Of a stretch of 14,879 nucleotides of DNA, positions 1-6,565 are shown one piece after another. Each line of letters starts with the position of its first letter. Position 1 is the stretch's first letter. Below the pieces are notes generated by a model. The model was not told the DNA's origin and did not search any database. It worked only from the letters and a program-made list of their open reading frames with translations. The translations under genes were made by a program, and so were the position numbers. Source of the DNA: Oscillospiraceae bacterium (GTDB lineage Bacteria > Bacillota > Clostridia > Oscillospirales > Acutalibacteraceae); the NCBI GenBank assembly GCA_902761265.1, contig CACWJV010000038.1, positions 1 to 14,879 on the forward strand, written 5' to 3'.

Positions 1-672
1 CATGGTGGCGGCGGTCACATATTTCACAGGAGAAACCCGATCCACAACCGTCTGCGCGGAACCGTCGGCGATCATTGCTTCTGTGATTTCCTCGCCGGAC
101 AGCATGGCCGCCAGTCTGTAGCCCGTATTGCCCCATACGTCGAAGCTCAGATCGGAAGGGCCAACCATATTCATCGTGAACGGCAGTTCCAATGGAAAAC
201 TGTCCATACGGGAATAGGAATAGAGCATCGAGATATGGGCGCCCGAAGAATAGCCGGATGTTGCCGCCTTCGTGATGTGCAGATCATTTTCATCGGAAAA
301 ATCCTTGATTTTTTGCAGCGCTTTCCCGATCTGATCCACTGTGATAAACACGTCGAAGGTATCTGCTGTTTCCCTGGTGAAAAGTGTGTAGCTCATCGTG
401 GCGGCAATATAGCCGTTTGCAGCGGCGATCTGGCAAAACGGCGCCATCTGGCTCTTGTCGCCGCCGGACCAGGATCCGCCGTGAATGAACAGCAAACAGG
501 CATTGTCATCTCTTTCTTTCGCGCTGTTCGGCACATAGATGTCCATCACTTCCCGTTCTTCCGTCCCGTAGGCAACGTCAGTATAGACTTTGTAATCCTT
601 TTTTACAATGCCGATCAGGGTGGTGCATACCGTGACCAAAGACATAAAAAATGCACAAATTTTGGTTAACAT
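1..672 (-). CDS. Secreted alpha/beta hydrolase (carboxylesterase/BD-FAE type), 3' end cut by window edge
   Basis: The visible 224 codons start at an ATG (670-672) preceded by a GAGGT ribosome site (679-683). Residues 1-22 form a hydrophobic signal peptide or membrane anchor. The mature part shows the hallmarks of the esterase/lipase alpha/beta-hydrolase fold: MDIYVP near 43-48, the oxyanion-hole motif HGGSW at 64-68, and the nucleophile elbow GYSSG with Ser142. The frame leaves the window just after SPVKYVT, normally a little before the catalytic Asp and His, so those residues cannot be seen. Family knowledge suggests hydrolysis of ester bonds, perhaps acyl groups on plant polysaccharide, which would suit the neighbouring glycosidase; the substrate is inference. 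It is clearly paralogous to the plus-strand gene at 4115-5029 (shared MDIY, QIAA, GY-AATM-Y patterns). It has its own promoter (745-773). Sure of the fold, unsure of the substrate. Confidence 0.85.
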   Translation of the reverse strand, partial: MLTKICAFFMSLVTVCTTLIGIVKKDYKVYTDVAYGTEEREVMDIYVPNSAKERDDNACLLFIHGGSWSGGDKSQMAPFCQIAAANGYIAATMSYTLFTRETADTFDVFITVDQIGKALQKIKDFSDENDLHITKAATSGYSSGAHISMLYSYSRMDSFPLELPFTMNMVGPSDLSFDVWGNTGYRLAAMLSGEEITEAMIADGSAQTVVDRVSPVKYVTAATM

Positions 673-744
673 CGTTCTACCTCGCTTCTTTTAAAAATCA
701 GGTTTTCTTTCAAGGGTTTCTCTGACCTGTTGTCCCTCGTTTTG

Positions 745-773
745 ATTCTATCCAAAGATCCGACGTTTGTAAA
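745..773 (-). promoter_or_regulatory. Sigma-A type promoter for the alpha/beta hydrolase gene at 1-672
   Basis: Read on the minus strand, TTTACA (768-773) and TAGAAT (745-750) are separated by 17 bases. The start codon lies about 70 bases downstream. The location between the terminator-like hairpin at 876-901 and the hydrolase gene supports a separate transcription unit. Confidence 0.6.
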
Positions 774-875
774 GACCTGAAACGAAACCTTAATGATTCA
801 TAATCTTGCTTTACAGTTTAACCGTCTTTTTATACCATCCATGCCGGTTCCTTTACAAAGTGAAACAACGCAGCA

Positions 876-901
876 GCAGCCGCACCCGAAGGTGCGGCTG
901 C
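876..901 (-). terminator. Stem-loop downstream of the glycosidase gene and GH16 remnant
   Basis: An uninterrupted 11-bp GC-rich stem (876-886 with 891-901) closes on a 4-base loop that reads C(UUCG)G on the minus strand, an exceptionally stable tetraloop. It begins 22 bases after the TAA of the GH16 remnant. The bases that follow on the minus strand contain T runs but no clean T tract, so it may act as a weak terminator or as a 3'-end stabiliser. Confidence 0.55.
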
Positions 902-922
902 CGGAATCTTTGCGGTGCCCGG

Positions 923-1072
923 TTACCCAAGCAGCGATTTGTACAGGTAGACTTTGACGTAGTCGACGATGAAATCGGTGGGCGCGGCATCCTTTGCCAA
1001 CGCGTCGCCGGCCCAGCTCGCGGCAGCGACACCGTTTGCGCCGCCGACCTCCGCTGTCAAAAGCAGAAATCT
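923..1072 (-). pseudogene. Remnant of a GH16-like glycosidase C-terminus (49 codons)
   Basis: Directly behind, and slightly overlapping, the end of the GH43 gene there is an open stretch in another frame. It begins after an in-frame TGA (1073-1075) and ends at TAA (923-925). It reads FLLLTAEVGG, then a short Gly/Ala segment with SWAG, then TDFIVDYVKVY and a short tail. The combination of a hydrophobic strand followed by AEVGG, a WAG turn and a final DYVKVY strand is the usual C-terminal end of GH16 (laminarinase/beta-glucanase) domains. There is no start codon, no ribosome site and no catalytic ExDxE segment, so this is a relic and not a working gene. The match was made by eye. The call of coding relic is fairly sure; the family is probable. 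Confidence 0.6.
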
Positions 1073-3540
1073 TCAAACCGCATCGTGTCTTCCGCATCGC
1101 AGCGGAAAACGAAGCATAGGCCGTGGGTACCTGCGGCGTTTTGAAGCGCCACGTCAAAGGTTTCAAAGCGGTCACACCCGCCGGTATTTCCGACGGTCAC
1201 TTCGCCCAGCATTTCGCCGTCCGGCCCGCCTTCGCGGACCTCCACCCTGCCCGGCGTCTGGCCGCCGTTGGCAACGCGAAGATGGATTTCGGCGTTTTCG
1301 GGAACATGCAGCACGTTCTGATAATACAGATAGGCGCCGTCTTTGATTCCGGCGATGGCAAAGCCGTCTGCGGTTTCCGTTTTGACAATACCGTCGGACG
1401 CTTCAAAAAACCATTCGCCTTTGATGCTCTCCCACGCCGCGTCATACTGGCCGACGCCGACTTTTTTGATGAAGTCATCGGTCACGATGTCGCCGTTTTC
1501 TTTGATGTGGGCGTATACAAACTTCGTCGTTCTGTAATTCGGATCAAGCGGCTCGCCGCTGCCATAGTTTTCGGGAACACCGTAGGTAAAGTAGGTCTGG
1601 TTGTGGAAGGTGAAAAAAGTGCCGTGGTCGGTAAAGCAGTCCTCACAGATTCGGCCGCGGTACGTATAAGGTCCGTAAACGCTCTTGCTCGTCGCGTATT
1701 CGCCGCCGTGAGAATTGAGGTAGTAGGTATCGCCCCATTTGGTGATCCAGCACGCGTCGTTTTCCCAGCCGTCTATGAGTTCAACCGCCTTCGGTTCTTC
1801 CGCCAAAGAGATCATATCCTCGTTCAGCCGCGCAATGTAATACTTTTTGCCGACGACGGTATAGCCGAACATGATATACGGCGTTTTGTTTTCATCATCG
1901 TCGATGAATACCGTCGGGTCATAACAGGCGGTATCCACTAAGCCTTGCGGAAGCAAAGGCTTCCCGAGCGCGTCGACGTAAGGGCCTCCCGGGCCGTTTT
2001 CGCTGACCGCGACACCGGTGCTTCGCTGCTGATCGGAGAAATAGAGATAGTATTTGCCGTTTCGTTCCGCCGCGTCGGTCGCGTAGCATTCATGATCTTC
2101 GCCGAGGAAGGTGTCCTCCGGACGAAGGGTGAATTCCAGATTCCAGTTGACAAGATCCTCCGAGGAAAACACGCGCCAGTCGTCCATGCGGTAAATCGGC
2201 TGTCCCGGGCCGTAATCGTGGCTGGAAAACAGATAGGCTTTGCCGTCAAAAACATGCACATGCGGGTCGCAAACGCCCATATCGGGGAACACACGCCGGA
2301 AATTGCCGCCCTTCAGATTGTCGCCGCTTTGGAATGTGGCTCGGATCTCCTCAACACTTCCGGCCGTCAGGTAGTAGTAATAGCTGTGCGGTTCGTCAAA
2401 TTCCAGCGCGAAAACACCGAGCGGAGCCACGTAATTCGTGGCGTCAGCGCCCGCGTCGGCGGAACCGTCATACAAAAACCGACCCGCGAGCAGAGACTTC
2501 GCTCTCGGTGTAAACAGCCCCACGCCGTAGCCGCTGTCGTCCGTCCACGCGCACCACGTTTCGCTGTTTCCGTCCTTCAATTGAAATGCGGGTTTTCCCG
2601 CCCAAAACGGCAGCTCGCGCTCCACGCGCAGTTCGTCGCCGGTCCAGGGCTGATCGCCGTCGTAGAACCAAAAGTTGCCGAGGGCACTGATCGTATAAAA
2701 CGCCGGAAGCTCCTGCTCTTTGTCCACCCAGGGTGTCTGCAGAAAATCCACCGCCGTGTTTTTCACATCCAGTCCCCTGTCCGTCAGCTTATACACGTTC
2801 GTGTAATACGTTTGTGTGAGCATATTGTTTTGCGCCCAATCGAGCGGACGACAGACGACGCGGATCTCATCATCGCTTTTTTCAACGGCCACAAGTTTGC
2901 TGCTGTTGCCGTACTGGTCACCGCCCTGTACGGGATTGTAGCCCCAAACGGTATCGACGTACACGCCGTTTTCATATCCCTCGATCTCCTGCGGCCCGTA
3001 ATAGGACTGCTGCACGAGACGGCCGGTGTCATGATTGTTCAGGAGATTTCCGTAGCCGCCGTTCTCTTTGTCCTCATGATCGTTTTCGATATACAAAACA
3101 TTCTCTTTCGGCACCGATTGTAAATCACAGGTAAAGCTGGAAACGCTGAGGATGCAGCGTTGGCCGGCAACGATGGGTTCAAAGCGAACCGAAAGCAGCC
3201 GCGATGCAGTTTTCCGGCTCAGATAGCAGTCAAGCAGCATGGAGGCTTTCTGCGATTTTGCGCTTAGCAGCAGTTCTTCCTCCAGGGTTTCTCTGCCCAG
3301 CCGGTAGCTAAACACGGCACGAACCGCCGCCGTGGTTTGATAGGCAAAGTTGATACGGTTGAACCGCAAGGTGCCTGTAATGGCCGGCACCGTTACGGTG
3401 AATCCGTTTGTCACATCTGTATCTGTCAGATTCATATCCTTGATTTCTGTCTGTTTTTTCGTGGTAATATCCGCCCCGAACACACCGAGCAGAATCAGAA
3501 TTGACAGAAAAAACGCCGCGATTCGTTCTAAAAGAAACAT
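1057..3540 (-). CDS. Secreted multidomain GH43-type glycoside hydrolase with C-terminal CBM6-like module
   Basis: This 827-residue protein starts at an ATG behind an AGGAGGA site (3548-3554). Residues 5-23 are a signal peptide or anchor. Residues about 45-140 look like a small beta-sandwich. Residues about 150-405 are a second, larger beta-rich region that I cannot assign (motifs GRLVQQSYYG and NPVQGGDQYGN). Residues about 410-695 form a five-bladed GH43-type propeller: CDPHVHVFDGKAYLF with D425 as candidate base, CYATDAAERNGKYYLYF, YDPTVFIDDD with D541, and GWENDACW with E593 as candidate acid. Residues about 700-827 resemble CBM6, ending in the typical final strand RFEDFCF. GH43 enzymes cleave arabino-, xylo- or galacto-configured linkages; the exact substrate cannot be read here. 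The gene has its own promoter (3599-3627), and its stop codon overlaps the GH16 remnant. Confidence 0.85.
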   Translation of the reverse strand: MFLLERIAAFFLSILILLGVFGADITTKKQTEIKDMNLTDTDVTNGFTVTVPAITGTLRFNRINFAYQTTAAVRAVFSYRLGRETLEEELLLSAKSQKASMLLDCYLSRKTASRLLSVRFEPIVAGQRCILSVSSFTCDLQSVPKENVLYIENDHEDKENGGYGNLLNNHDTGRLVQQSYYGPQEIEGYENGVYVDTVWGYNPVQGGDQYGNSSKLVAVEKSDDEIRVVCRPLDWAQNNMLTQTYYTNVYKLTDRGLDVKNTAVDFLQTPWVDKEQELPAFYTISALGNFWFYDGDQPWTGDELRVERELPFWAGKPAFQLKDGNSETWCAWTDDSGYGVGLFTPRAKSLLAGRFLYDGSADAGADATNYVAPLGVFALEFDEPHSYYYYLTAGSVEEIRATFQSGDNLKGGNFRRVFPDMGVCDPHVHVFDGKAYLFSSHDYGPGQPIYRMDDWRVFSSEDLVNWNLEFTLRPEDTFLGEDHECYATDAAERNGKYYLYFSDQQRSTGVAVSENGPGGPYVDALGKPLLPQGLVDTACYDPTVFIDDDENKTPYIMFGYTVVGKKYYIARLNEDMISLAEEPKAVELIDGWENDACWITKWGDTYYLNSHGGEYATSKSVYGPYTYRGRICEDCFTDHGTFFTFHNQTYFTYGVPENYGSGEPLDPNYRTTKFVYAHIKENGDIVTDDFIKKVGVGQYDAAWESIKGEWFFEASDGIVKTETADGFAIAGIKDGAYLYYQNVLHVPENAEIHLRVANGGQTPGRVEVREGGPDGEMLGEVTVGNTGGCDRFETFDVALQNAAGTHGLCFVFRCDAEDTMRFEDFCF

Positions 3541-3598
3541 AAATCTTTCCTCCTATAGCTTGATTTGTTTCTTCGTGTTTATCTCCTCCCTTTAGATA

Positions 3599-3627
3599 AT
3601 TATATACAGGAACAAGCAGCATTTCAA
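3599..3627 (-). promoter_or_regulatory. Sigma-A type promoter for the GH43 gene
   Basis: On the minus strand TTGAAA (3622-3627) and a perfect TATAAT (3599-3604) are spaced by 17 bases. The expected transcription start is near 3592, giving a leader of about 50 bases before the ATG at 3540. The leader carries two Shine-Dalgarno-like stretches, GGGAGGAG (3583-3590) and AGGAGGA (3548-3554); only the second is followed by a normal start codon. Confidence 0.75.
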
Positions 3628-3679
3628 CCGTTTTCATAAAAATTAATTCCGGGAGCGCGCCATATAGGTCGGATTGCAC

Positions 3680-3717
3680 AAAAAAGCCTCTTTTGCCCTG
3701 CCAGACAAAAGAGGCTT
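3680..3717 (-). terminator. Rho-independent terminator behind the tRNA-Ser pair
   Basis: A 12-bp perfect stem (3684-3695 with 3706-3717) around a 10-base loop is followed on the minus strand by a run of six T (3680-3685, partly within the stem base). It lies 6 bases beyond the CCA end of tRNA-Ser(GCU) and ahead of the GH43 promoter, so it separates the tRNA unit from the glycosidase gene. Confidence 0.85.
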
Positions 3718-3722
3718 ATTTA

Positions 3723-3813
3723 TGGCGGAGAAGAGGAGACTCGAACTCCTGCGCCGGTTACCCGACCTACGCCCTTAGCAGGGGCGCCTCGTCACCAACT
3801 TGAGTACTTCTCC
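3723..3813 (-). tRNA. tRNA-Ser (anticodon GCU)
   Basis: On the minus strand the 91-base gene folds as a class II tRNA. It has acceptor stem GGAGAAG/CTTCTCC, discriminator G and encoded CCA (3723-3725). The anticodon stem CGCCC/GGGCG carries loop CTGCTAA, so the anticodon is GCT, reading AGC/AGU serine codons. There is a long variable arm as expected for serine, and a T arm AGGAG-TTCGAGT-CTCCT. It is the second gene of the tRNA unit. Confidence 0.95.
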
Positions 3814-3840
3814 GTGTGTCGATAAATCGTAATATTCAAT

Positions 3841-3930
3841 TGGCGGAGAGAGTGGGATTCGAACCCACGGTACGCAGAGCGTACGACGGTTTTCAAGACC
3901 GTTCCGTTATGACCGCTTCGGTATCTCTCC
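3841..3930 (-). tRNA. tRNA-Ser (anticodon UGA)
   Basis: On the minus strand the 90-base gene has acceptor stem GGAGAGA/TCTCTCC, discriminator G and encoded CCA (3841-3843). The anticodon stem ACGGT/ACCGT carries loop CTTGAAA, so the anticodon is TGA, reading UCN serine codons (chiefly UCA/UCG). The long variable arm forms a GTACG/CGTAC helix. The T arm is GTGGG-TTCGAAT-CCCAC. It is transcribed first of the pair, 27 bases ahead of tRNA-Ser(GCU). Confidence 0.96.
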
Positions 3931-3944
3931 GTTTGTGCTCAACT

Positions 3945-3973
3945 AGTTTATCATAGCGACCGTGGTTTGTCAA
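3945..3973 (-). promoter_or_regulatory. Promoter of the tRNA-Ser pair
   Basis: On the minus strand a consensus TTGACA (3968-3973) is followed after 17 bases by TAAACT (3945-3950), 14 bases ahead of the mature 5' end of tRNA-Ser(UGA). A TATGAT at a shorter spacing overlaps it and is a weaker alternative. Confidence 0.7.
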
Positions 3974-4053
3974 GCCTTTTTTCAAAAAAGTCCACGCCCC
4001 CTTTTGTTGTCCGCCGGAAAAAAATCGTTAATGAAATCTTCAGATTCTTGCCA

Positions 4054-4082
4054 TTGACCTGTCTATCATTCTTTGCTATAAT
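4054..4082 (+). promoter_or_regulatory. Strong sigma-A type promoter for the hydrolase paralogue
   Basis: TTGACC (4054-4059) and a perfect TATAAT (4077-4082) are 17 bases apart, 33 bases before the ATG at 4115. It points away from the tRNA promoter about 80 bases to the left. Confidence 0.8.
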
Positions 4083-4098
4083 AGATAAAAAGTTTGAC

Positions 4099-4105
4099 AA
4101 GGAGG
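4099..4105 (+). promoter_or_regulatory. Ribosome binding site fixing the start at 4115
   Basis: AAGGAGG lies 9 bases before the ATG at 4115. An in-frame TTG at 4094 would place this site inside the coding region, so the ATG is the correct start and seven codons must be removed from the longest open frame. Confidence 0.85.
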
Positions 4106-4114
4106 AACTCAACC

Positions 4115-5029
4115 ATGTCTTCTAGACTGCAACGTATTATTTCCTATCTCATTATGCTCCTGACGCTTTGGCTTAATTCGTCCGGCTTCATCGCCAAGCC
4201 TTACAATCAGATCAAAGACGTCAAATACGGCGACGGCGCCGCCCAGATCATGGACATCTATCTGCCGAAAAATGCGTCCGGCAACGCGTCCGCCTTTTTG
4301 TATCTGCATGACGGCAATTTCAAAGACGGCAGCAGAAGCGGTATGGAAAGAGACTGTCAGATCGCTGCCAACAAAGGCTATGTTGCCGCAACGATGGACT
4401 ATTCGCTGATTACAACGCCGACGCTGTTTAAGCCGAACACCACCACGCTGAAGGTTGTGCTTGACGAGATCAGCGACGCGATCCGCACGCTCAAGAACAC
4501 CGCTGCCGAAAACGGCGTCCATCTCACCTCCCTCGCGCTCGGCGGTCAGGGTGCCGGCGGCTATTACGCCATGATGTATACCGCTGAACGCGCACCATGG
4601 TCAAGCATCACCATCAAATTCGCAGTTGCCAAATCCGCACCGGCCGAGTTCTCCTATGAGATTTGGAAAGACACCTGTTCCGCATCTGAATTTGCAGCAC
4701 TTGTCAATGCGCTCGCCAACGTCAATCTGCCGGCTTCCGCGTATGAAAACAACACCGCAAGCGCCGTGACCGCATGTGAATCGGTTTCCGTGACCAAGGC
4801 GCTCGCAAAATGCTATGACAAAATTCCGTTCCTGACTGCCTATTCCGACAAGGACACGCAGGTTCCCTATGCGAACTGGACGGCACTGGACAAAGCGCTG
4901 ACTGCTTACGGCATCACCCACGACACCGTCCTTTATGCAAATGCTGCACATTCGCTCAACAACCGCATTATTGAAGACTCCGAATACACCGATCTGCTGC
5001 TCTCCTATTGCAACAGATACTTCGGCTGA
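4115..5029 (+). CDS. Secreted alpha/beta-hydrolase-fold protein with nucleophile Ser replaced by Gly (probable pseudoenzyme)
   Basis: The 304-residue protein begins with a hydrophobic segment (residues about 8-26), so it is exported or anchored. It aligns along its length with the hydrolase at 1-672: YG...MDIYLP, then QIAANKGYVAATMDYSL, then an elbow region before YYAMMY. Where the paralogue has the elbow GYSSG, this protein has GQGAG (144-148), putting Gly146 at the nucleophile position. The oxyanion motif HGG is HDG (65-67). The other two triad members are still recognisable: Asp247 in DKDTQVPY and His279 in NAAHSL. By family knowledge such a protein should not form an acyl-enzyme, so a binding, scaffolding or otherwise altered role is inferred. 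It has a strong promoter and a good ribosome site and no frameshift, so it is under selection or only recently inactivated. Fold is sure; function is unknown. Confidence 0.85.
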   Translation: MSSRLQRIISYLIMLLTLWLNSSGFIAKPYNQIKDVKYGDGAAQIMDIYLPKNASGNASAFLYLHDGNFKDGSRSGMERDCQIAANKGYVAATMDYSLITTPTLFKPNTTTLKVVLDEISDAIRTLKNTAAENGVHLTSLALGGQGAGGYYAMMYTAERAPWSSITIKFAVAKSAPAEFSYEIWKDTCSASEFAALVNALANVNLPASAYENNTASAVTACESVSVTKALAKCYDKIPFLTAYSDKDTQVPYANWTALDKALTAYGITHDTVLYANAAHSLNNRIIEDSEYTDLLLSYCNRYFG

Positions 5030-5050
5030 ACCGCTCCCGAAAAATCTTAC

Positions 5051-5079
5051 AAAAACCGCCTGCTGCAGGCGGTTTTTTT
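5051..5079 (+). terminator. Rho-independent terminator after the hydrolase paralogue
   Basis: A perfect 12-bp stem (5051-5062 with 5066-5077) with a 3-base loop has a GC-rich core, and the run of seven T (5073-5079) closes the stem and follows it. It starts 21 bases after the TGA of the hydrolase gene. The A-rich left arm also allows weaker action in the other direction. Confidence 0.9.
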
Positions 5080-5104
5080 CGTGCCCTTTTTGCATAGGAT
5101 TCCG

Positions 5105-5133
5105 TTGACAAAGCTTTTCGCCTTTGTTACAAT
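5105..5133 (+). promoter_or_regulatory. Sigma-A type promoter for the DUF4474 surface protein
   Basis: Consensus TTGACA (5105-5110) and TACAAT (5128-5133) are separated by 17 bases. The ATG follows 32 bases later, with a ribosome site CGGAGGT at 5154-5160. Confidence 0.8.
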
Positions 5134-5165
5134 AGCTTGCGACAAATGAAAAACGGAGGTACCCT

Positions 5166-6497
5166 ATGCAAAAACTGAAAAAACCGATCGCTTTGCTGCT
5201 GCTGAGCTGGATGCTGCTGTCTGTCTGTATCCTCGGCGCCGCGGCAACGCAGGACAATCCGACCGATCCGCAGACCGTTTCGTCTGCGTTGGAATCGCAG
5301 CCCGTCAGCGAACCGTCGGACGAGCCGGCCTCGGAGCCTTCAAGTGAGCCGGCGAGTGATCCTTCGAGCGAGCCTTCGAGCGAACCAGCGAGTGAACCTT
5401 CGAGCGAGCCTTCGAGTGAACCGGCAAGCGAGCCCGCCGCCGAACCGGAAACGCCGCAAGTACAACCGCAGGTATCGATCACCGCCGATAATATTGAAGT
5501 CGAACTAAAAAAGACGATCGCCATGCACGCCGAGGTCAAGGGCTTTGCGCAAACGCCTTCGATCACCTGGAAAAGCGACGATCCGTCGGTTGCCGCGGTG
5601 GACGCAAACGGCCGCGTCACGGGCAAAAAGATCGGACGCACCGCGATCACGGTCACAGCCAAAGACGGCAAAAGCGAAGCGCACGATTCGATGGTGATTT
5701 ATGTCATCAAAGACCGCAAATCCCTGCAACGGATGATCGAGCACAAACAGGTATTCGGCTACAAGTACAGCTTCCGCGACGATTATTACTACACCAACGA
5801 CAAAAACTGCTGGCAAAGTAACTACGGCTTCGCCAAGTTTTATGACCTCGTGGCGCCGTATCTGCTTTTGGAATACGATTATGTGCGCGTCTATTTCACT
5901 TACGAAAACAAAGACTGGATGATCCAGTTGTGGAAGGGTCAGTACGGTTTGTTGTTTTACGGCGCAGAACAGGGCGTCTATAACAAGCCCCACAGCGACA
6001 AAGCGCCCAACATCTTCACGATGTACAACTGCGCCGGCAAAGGCGACTGGCTCGATATGGATATGACGTTGTACCACGACAAATCGGGCAACGGCAGCTA
6101 TGTGCGCGAGCTGTCCCGCGACTACGGCAAATACTGGTGGTGCACCGGCTTTAAAGAGGGCCATCTGCGCCGGCAGGAACCGGCGAGCGAGCTGCGCACC
6201 GTCGGCACGATCACACTCAAAGACGCGGAAATGACCCGTCTGTTTACTGACGGTCTTAAGCAGCTAGGCTTCGGAGAGGCGGAAAGCAAGGACAACATCG
6301 GTCTTGACGCGTTCTACACCGACGGCAACAGCGTCCACTTTGTGTGGCAAAACATCAACGACGCGGAAACGACTATGCCAATCAAATATGCCGCCGCCCT
6401 CGGAGGGCTCGGCACCGTACTCGCTTTCTTTGTCGGCATCTTCGCGTTTATGGCGCTTGCATTCGCCGGCATCGTTCTGATGATCATCATCCTGTAA
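5166..6497 (+). CDS. Surface protein: signal peptide, Ser-Glu-Pro stalk, Ig-like (Big_2) domain, DUF4474, C-terminal membrane helix
   Basis: The 443-residue protein has a positively charged N-terminus followed by a hydrophobic signal sequence ending near residue 27. Residues 48-94 are a Ser-Glu/Asp-Pro-Ala/Ser tetrapeptide stalk. Residues about 102-180 form a bacterial Ig-like group 2 domain (ITWKSDDPSVAAVDANGRVTG and the following TAITVTAKDG). Residues about 198-395 match my memory of DUF4474, a clostridial domain of unknown function (GYKYSFRDDYYY, NYGFAKFYDLVAP, WMIQLWKGQYG, GAEQGVYNK). Residues about 406-443 are strongly hydrophobic and anchor the C-terminus, with only a few residues left for the cytoplasm. 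The order suggests a domain held away from the membrane on a charged stalk. It is monocistronic, with its own promoter and terminator. Domain layout is secure; molecular role is unknown. Confidence 0.85.
   Translation: MQKLKKPIALLLLSWMLLSVCILGAAATQDNPTDPQTVSSALESQPVSEPSDEPASEPSSEPASDPSSEPSSEPASEPSSEPSSEPASEPAAEPETPQVQPQVSITADNIEVELKKTIAMHAEVKGFAQTPSITWKSDDPSVAAVDANGRVTGKKIGRTAITVTAKDGKSEAHDSMVIYVIKDRKSLQRMIEHKQVFGYKYSFRDDYYYTNDKNCWQSNYGFAKFYDLVAPYLLLEYDYVRVYFTYENKDWMIQLWKGQYGLLFYGAEQGVYNKPHSDKAPNIFTMYNCAGKGDWLDMDMTLYHDKSGNGSYVRELSRDYGKYWWCTGFKEGHLRRQEPASELRTVGTITLKDAEMTRLFTDGLKQLGFGEAESKDNIGLDAFYTDGNSVHFVWQNINDAETTMPIKYAAALGGLGTVLAFFVGIFAFMALAFAGIVLMIIIL
5307..5447 (+). repeat. In-frame 12-base tandem repeat encoding the Ser-Glu-Pro stalk
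   Basis: About twelve degenerate 12-base units encode (S)(E/D)(P)(A/S). Within it two adjacent 36-base blocks (5355-5390 and 5391-5426) differ at only four positions, pointing to a recent block duplication. Any gain or loss of units keeps the reading frame and only changes stalk length. Confidence 0.9.
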
Positions 6498-6513
6498 ACG
6501 ATCCGTACAAAAC

Positions 6514-6553
6514 AATACCGCTTCCGACCGGACGGCACCGGGGAAGCGGTATT
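6514..6553. terminator. Bidirectional terminator between convergent genes
   Basis: A perfect 12-bp stem (6514-6525 with 6542-6553) encloses a 16-base loop. On the plus strand the stem ends in a T run (6552-6556) that terminates the DUF4474 gene. On the minus strand it is followed by TTGTTTTG, serving the lipase-like gene that ends at 6566. Confidence 0.85.
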
Positions 6554-6565
6554 TTTCTGTGGTTT

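Noticed and set aside
1945..3123. Long plus-strand open frame opposite the GH43 gene
   Set aside because: It is antisense to a well-supported gene, has no ribosome site, and its translation is Arg/Val-rich without recognisable motifs. It exists because GC-rich codon use on the minus strand avoids stops in this frame.
3308..3679. Minus-strand 123-codon frame upstream of the GH43 gene
   Set aside because: It covers the GH43 promoter and leader and then runs into the GH43 coding region in another frame; no ribosome site and no family resemblance.
3684..3930. tRNA-Ser pair as an integration site of a genomic island
   Set aside because: No integrase gene and no repeat of the tRNA 3' ends was seen in the window; the shared ends of the two tRNAs are explained by their being related serine tRNAs.
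3975..3990. Small A/T hairpin just upstream of the tRNA promoter
   Set aside because: The stem is only a T run against an A run with no GC base pairs to speak of, and no gene ends there; not a convincing terminator.
4601..5671. Minus-strand frame with GSLEGSLEGSLAGS repeats
   Set aside because: The apparent repeat protein is only the complement of the Ser-Glu-Pro stalk repeat and spans a terminator and a promoter.
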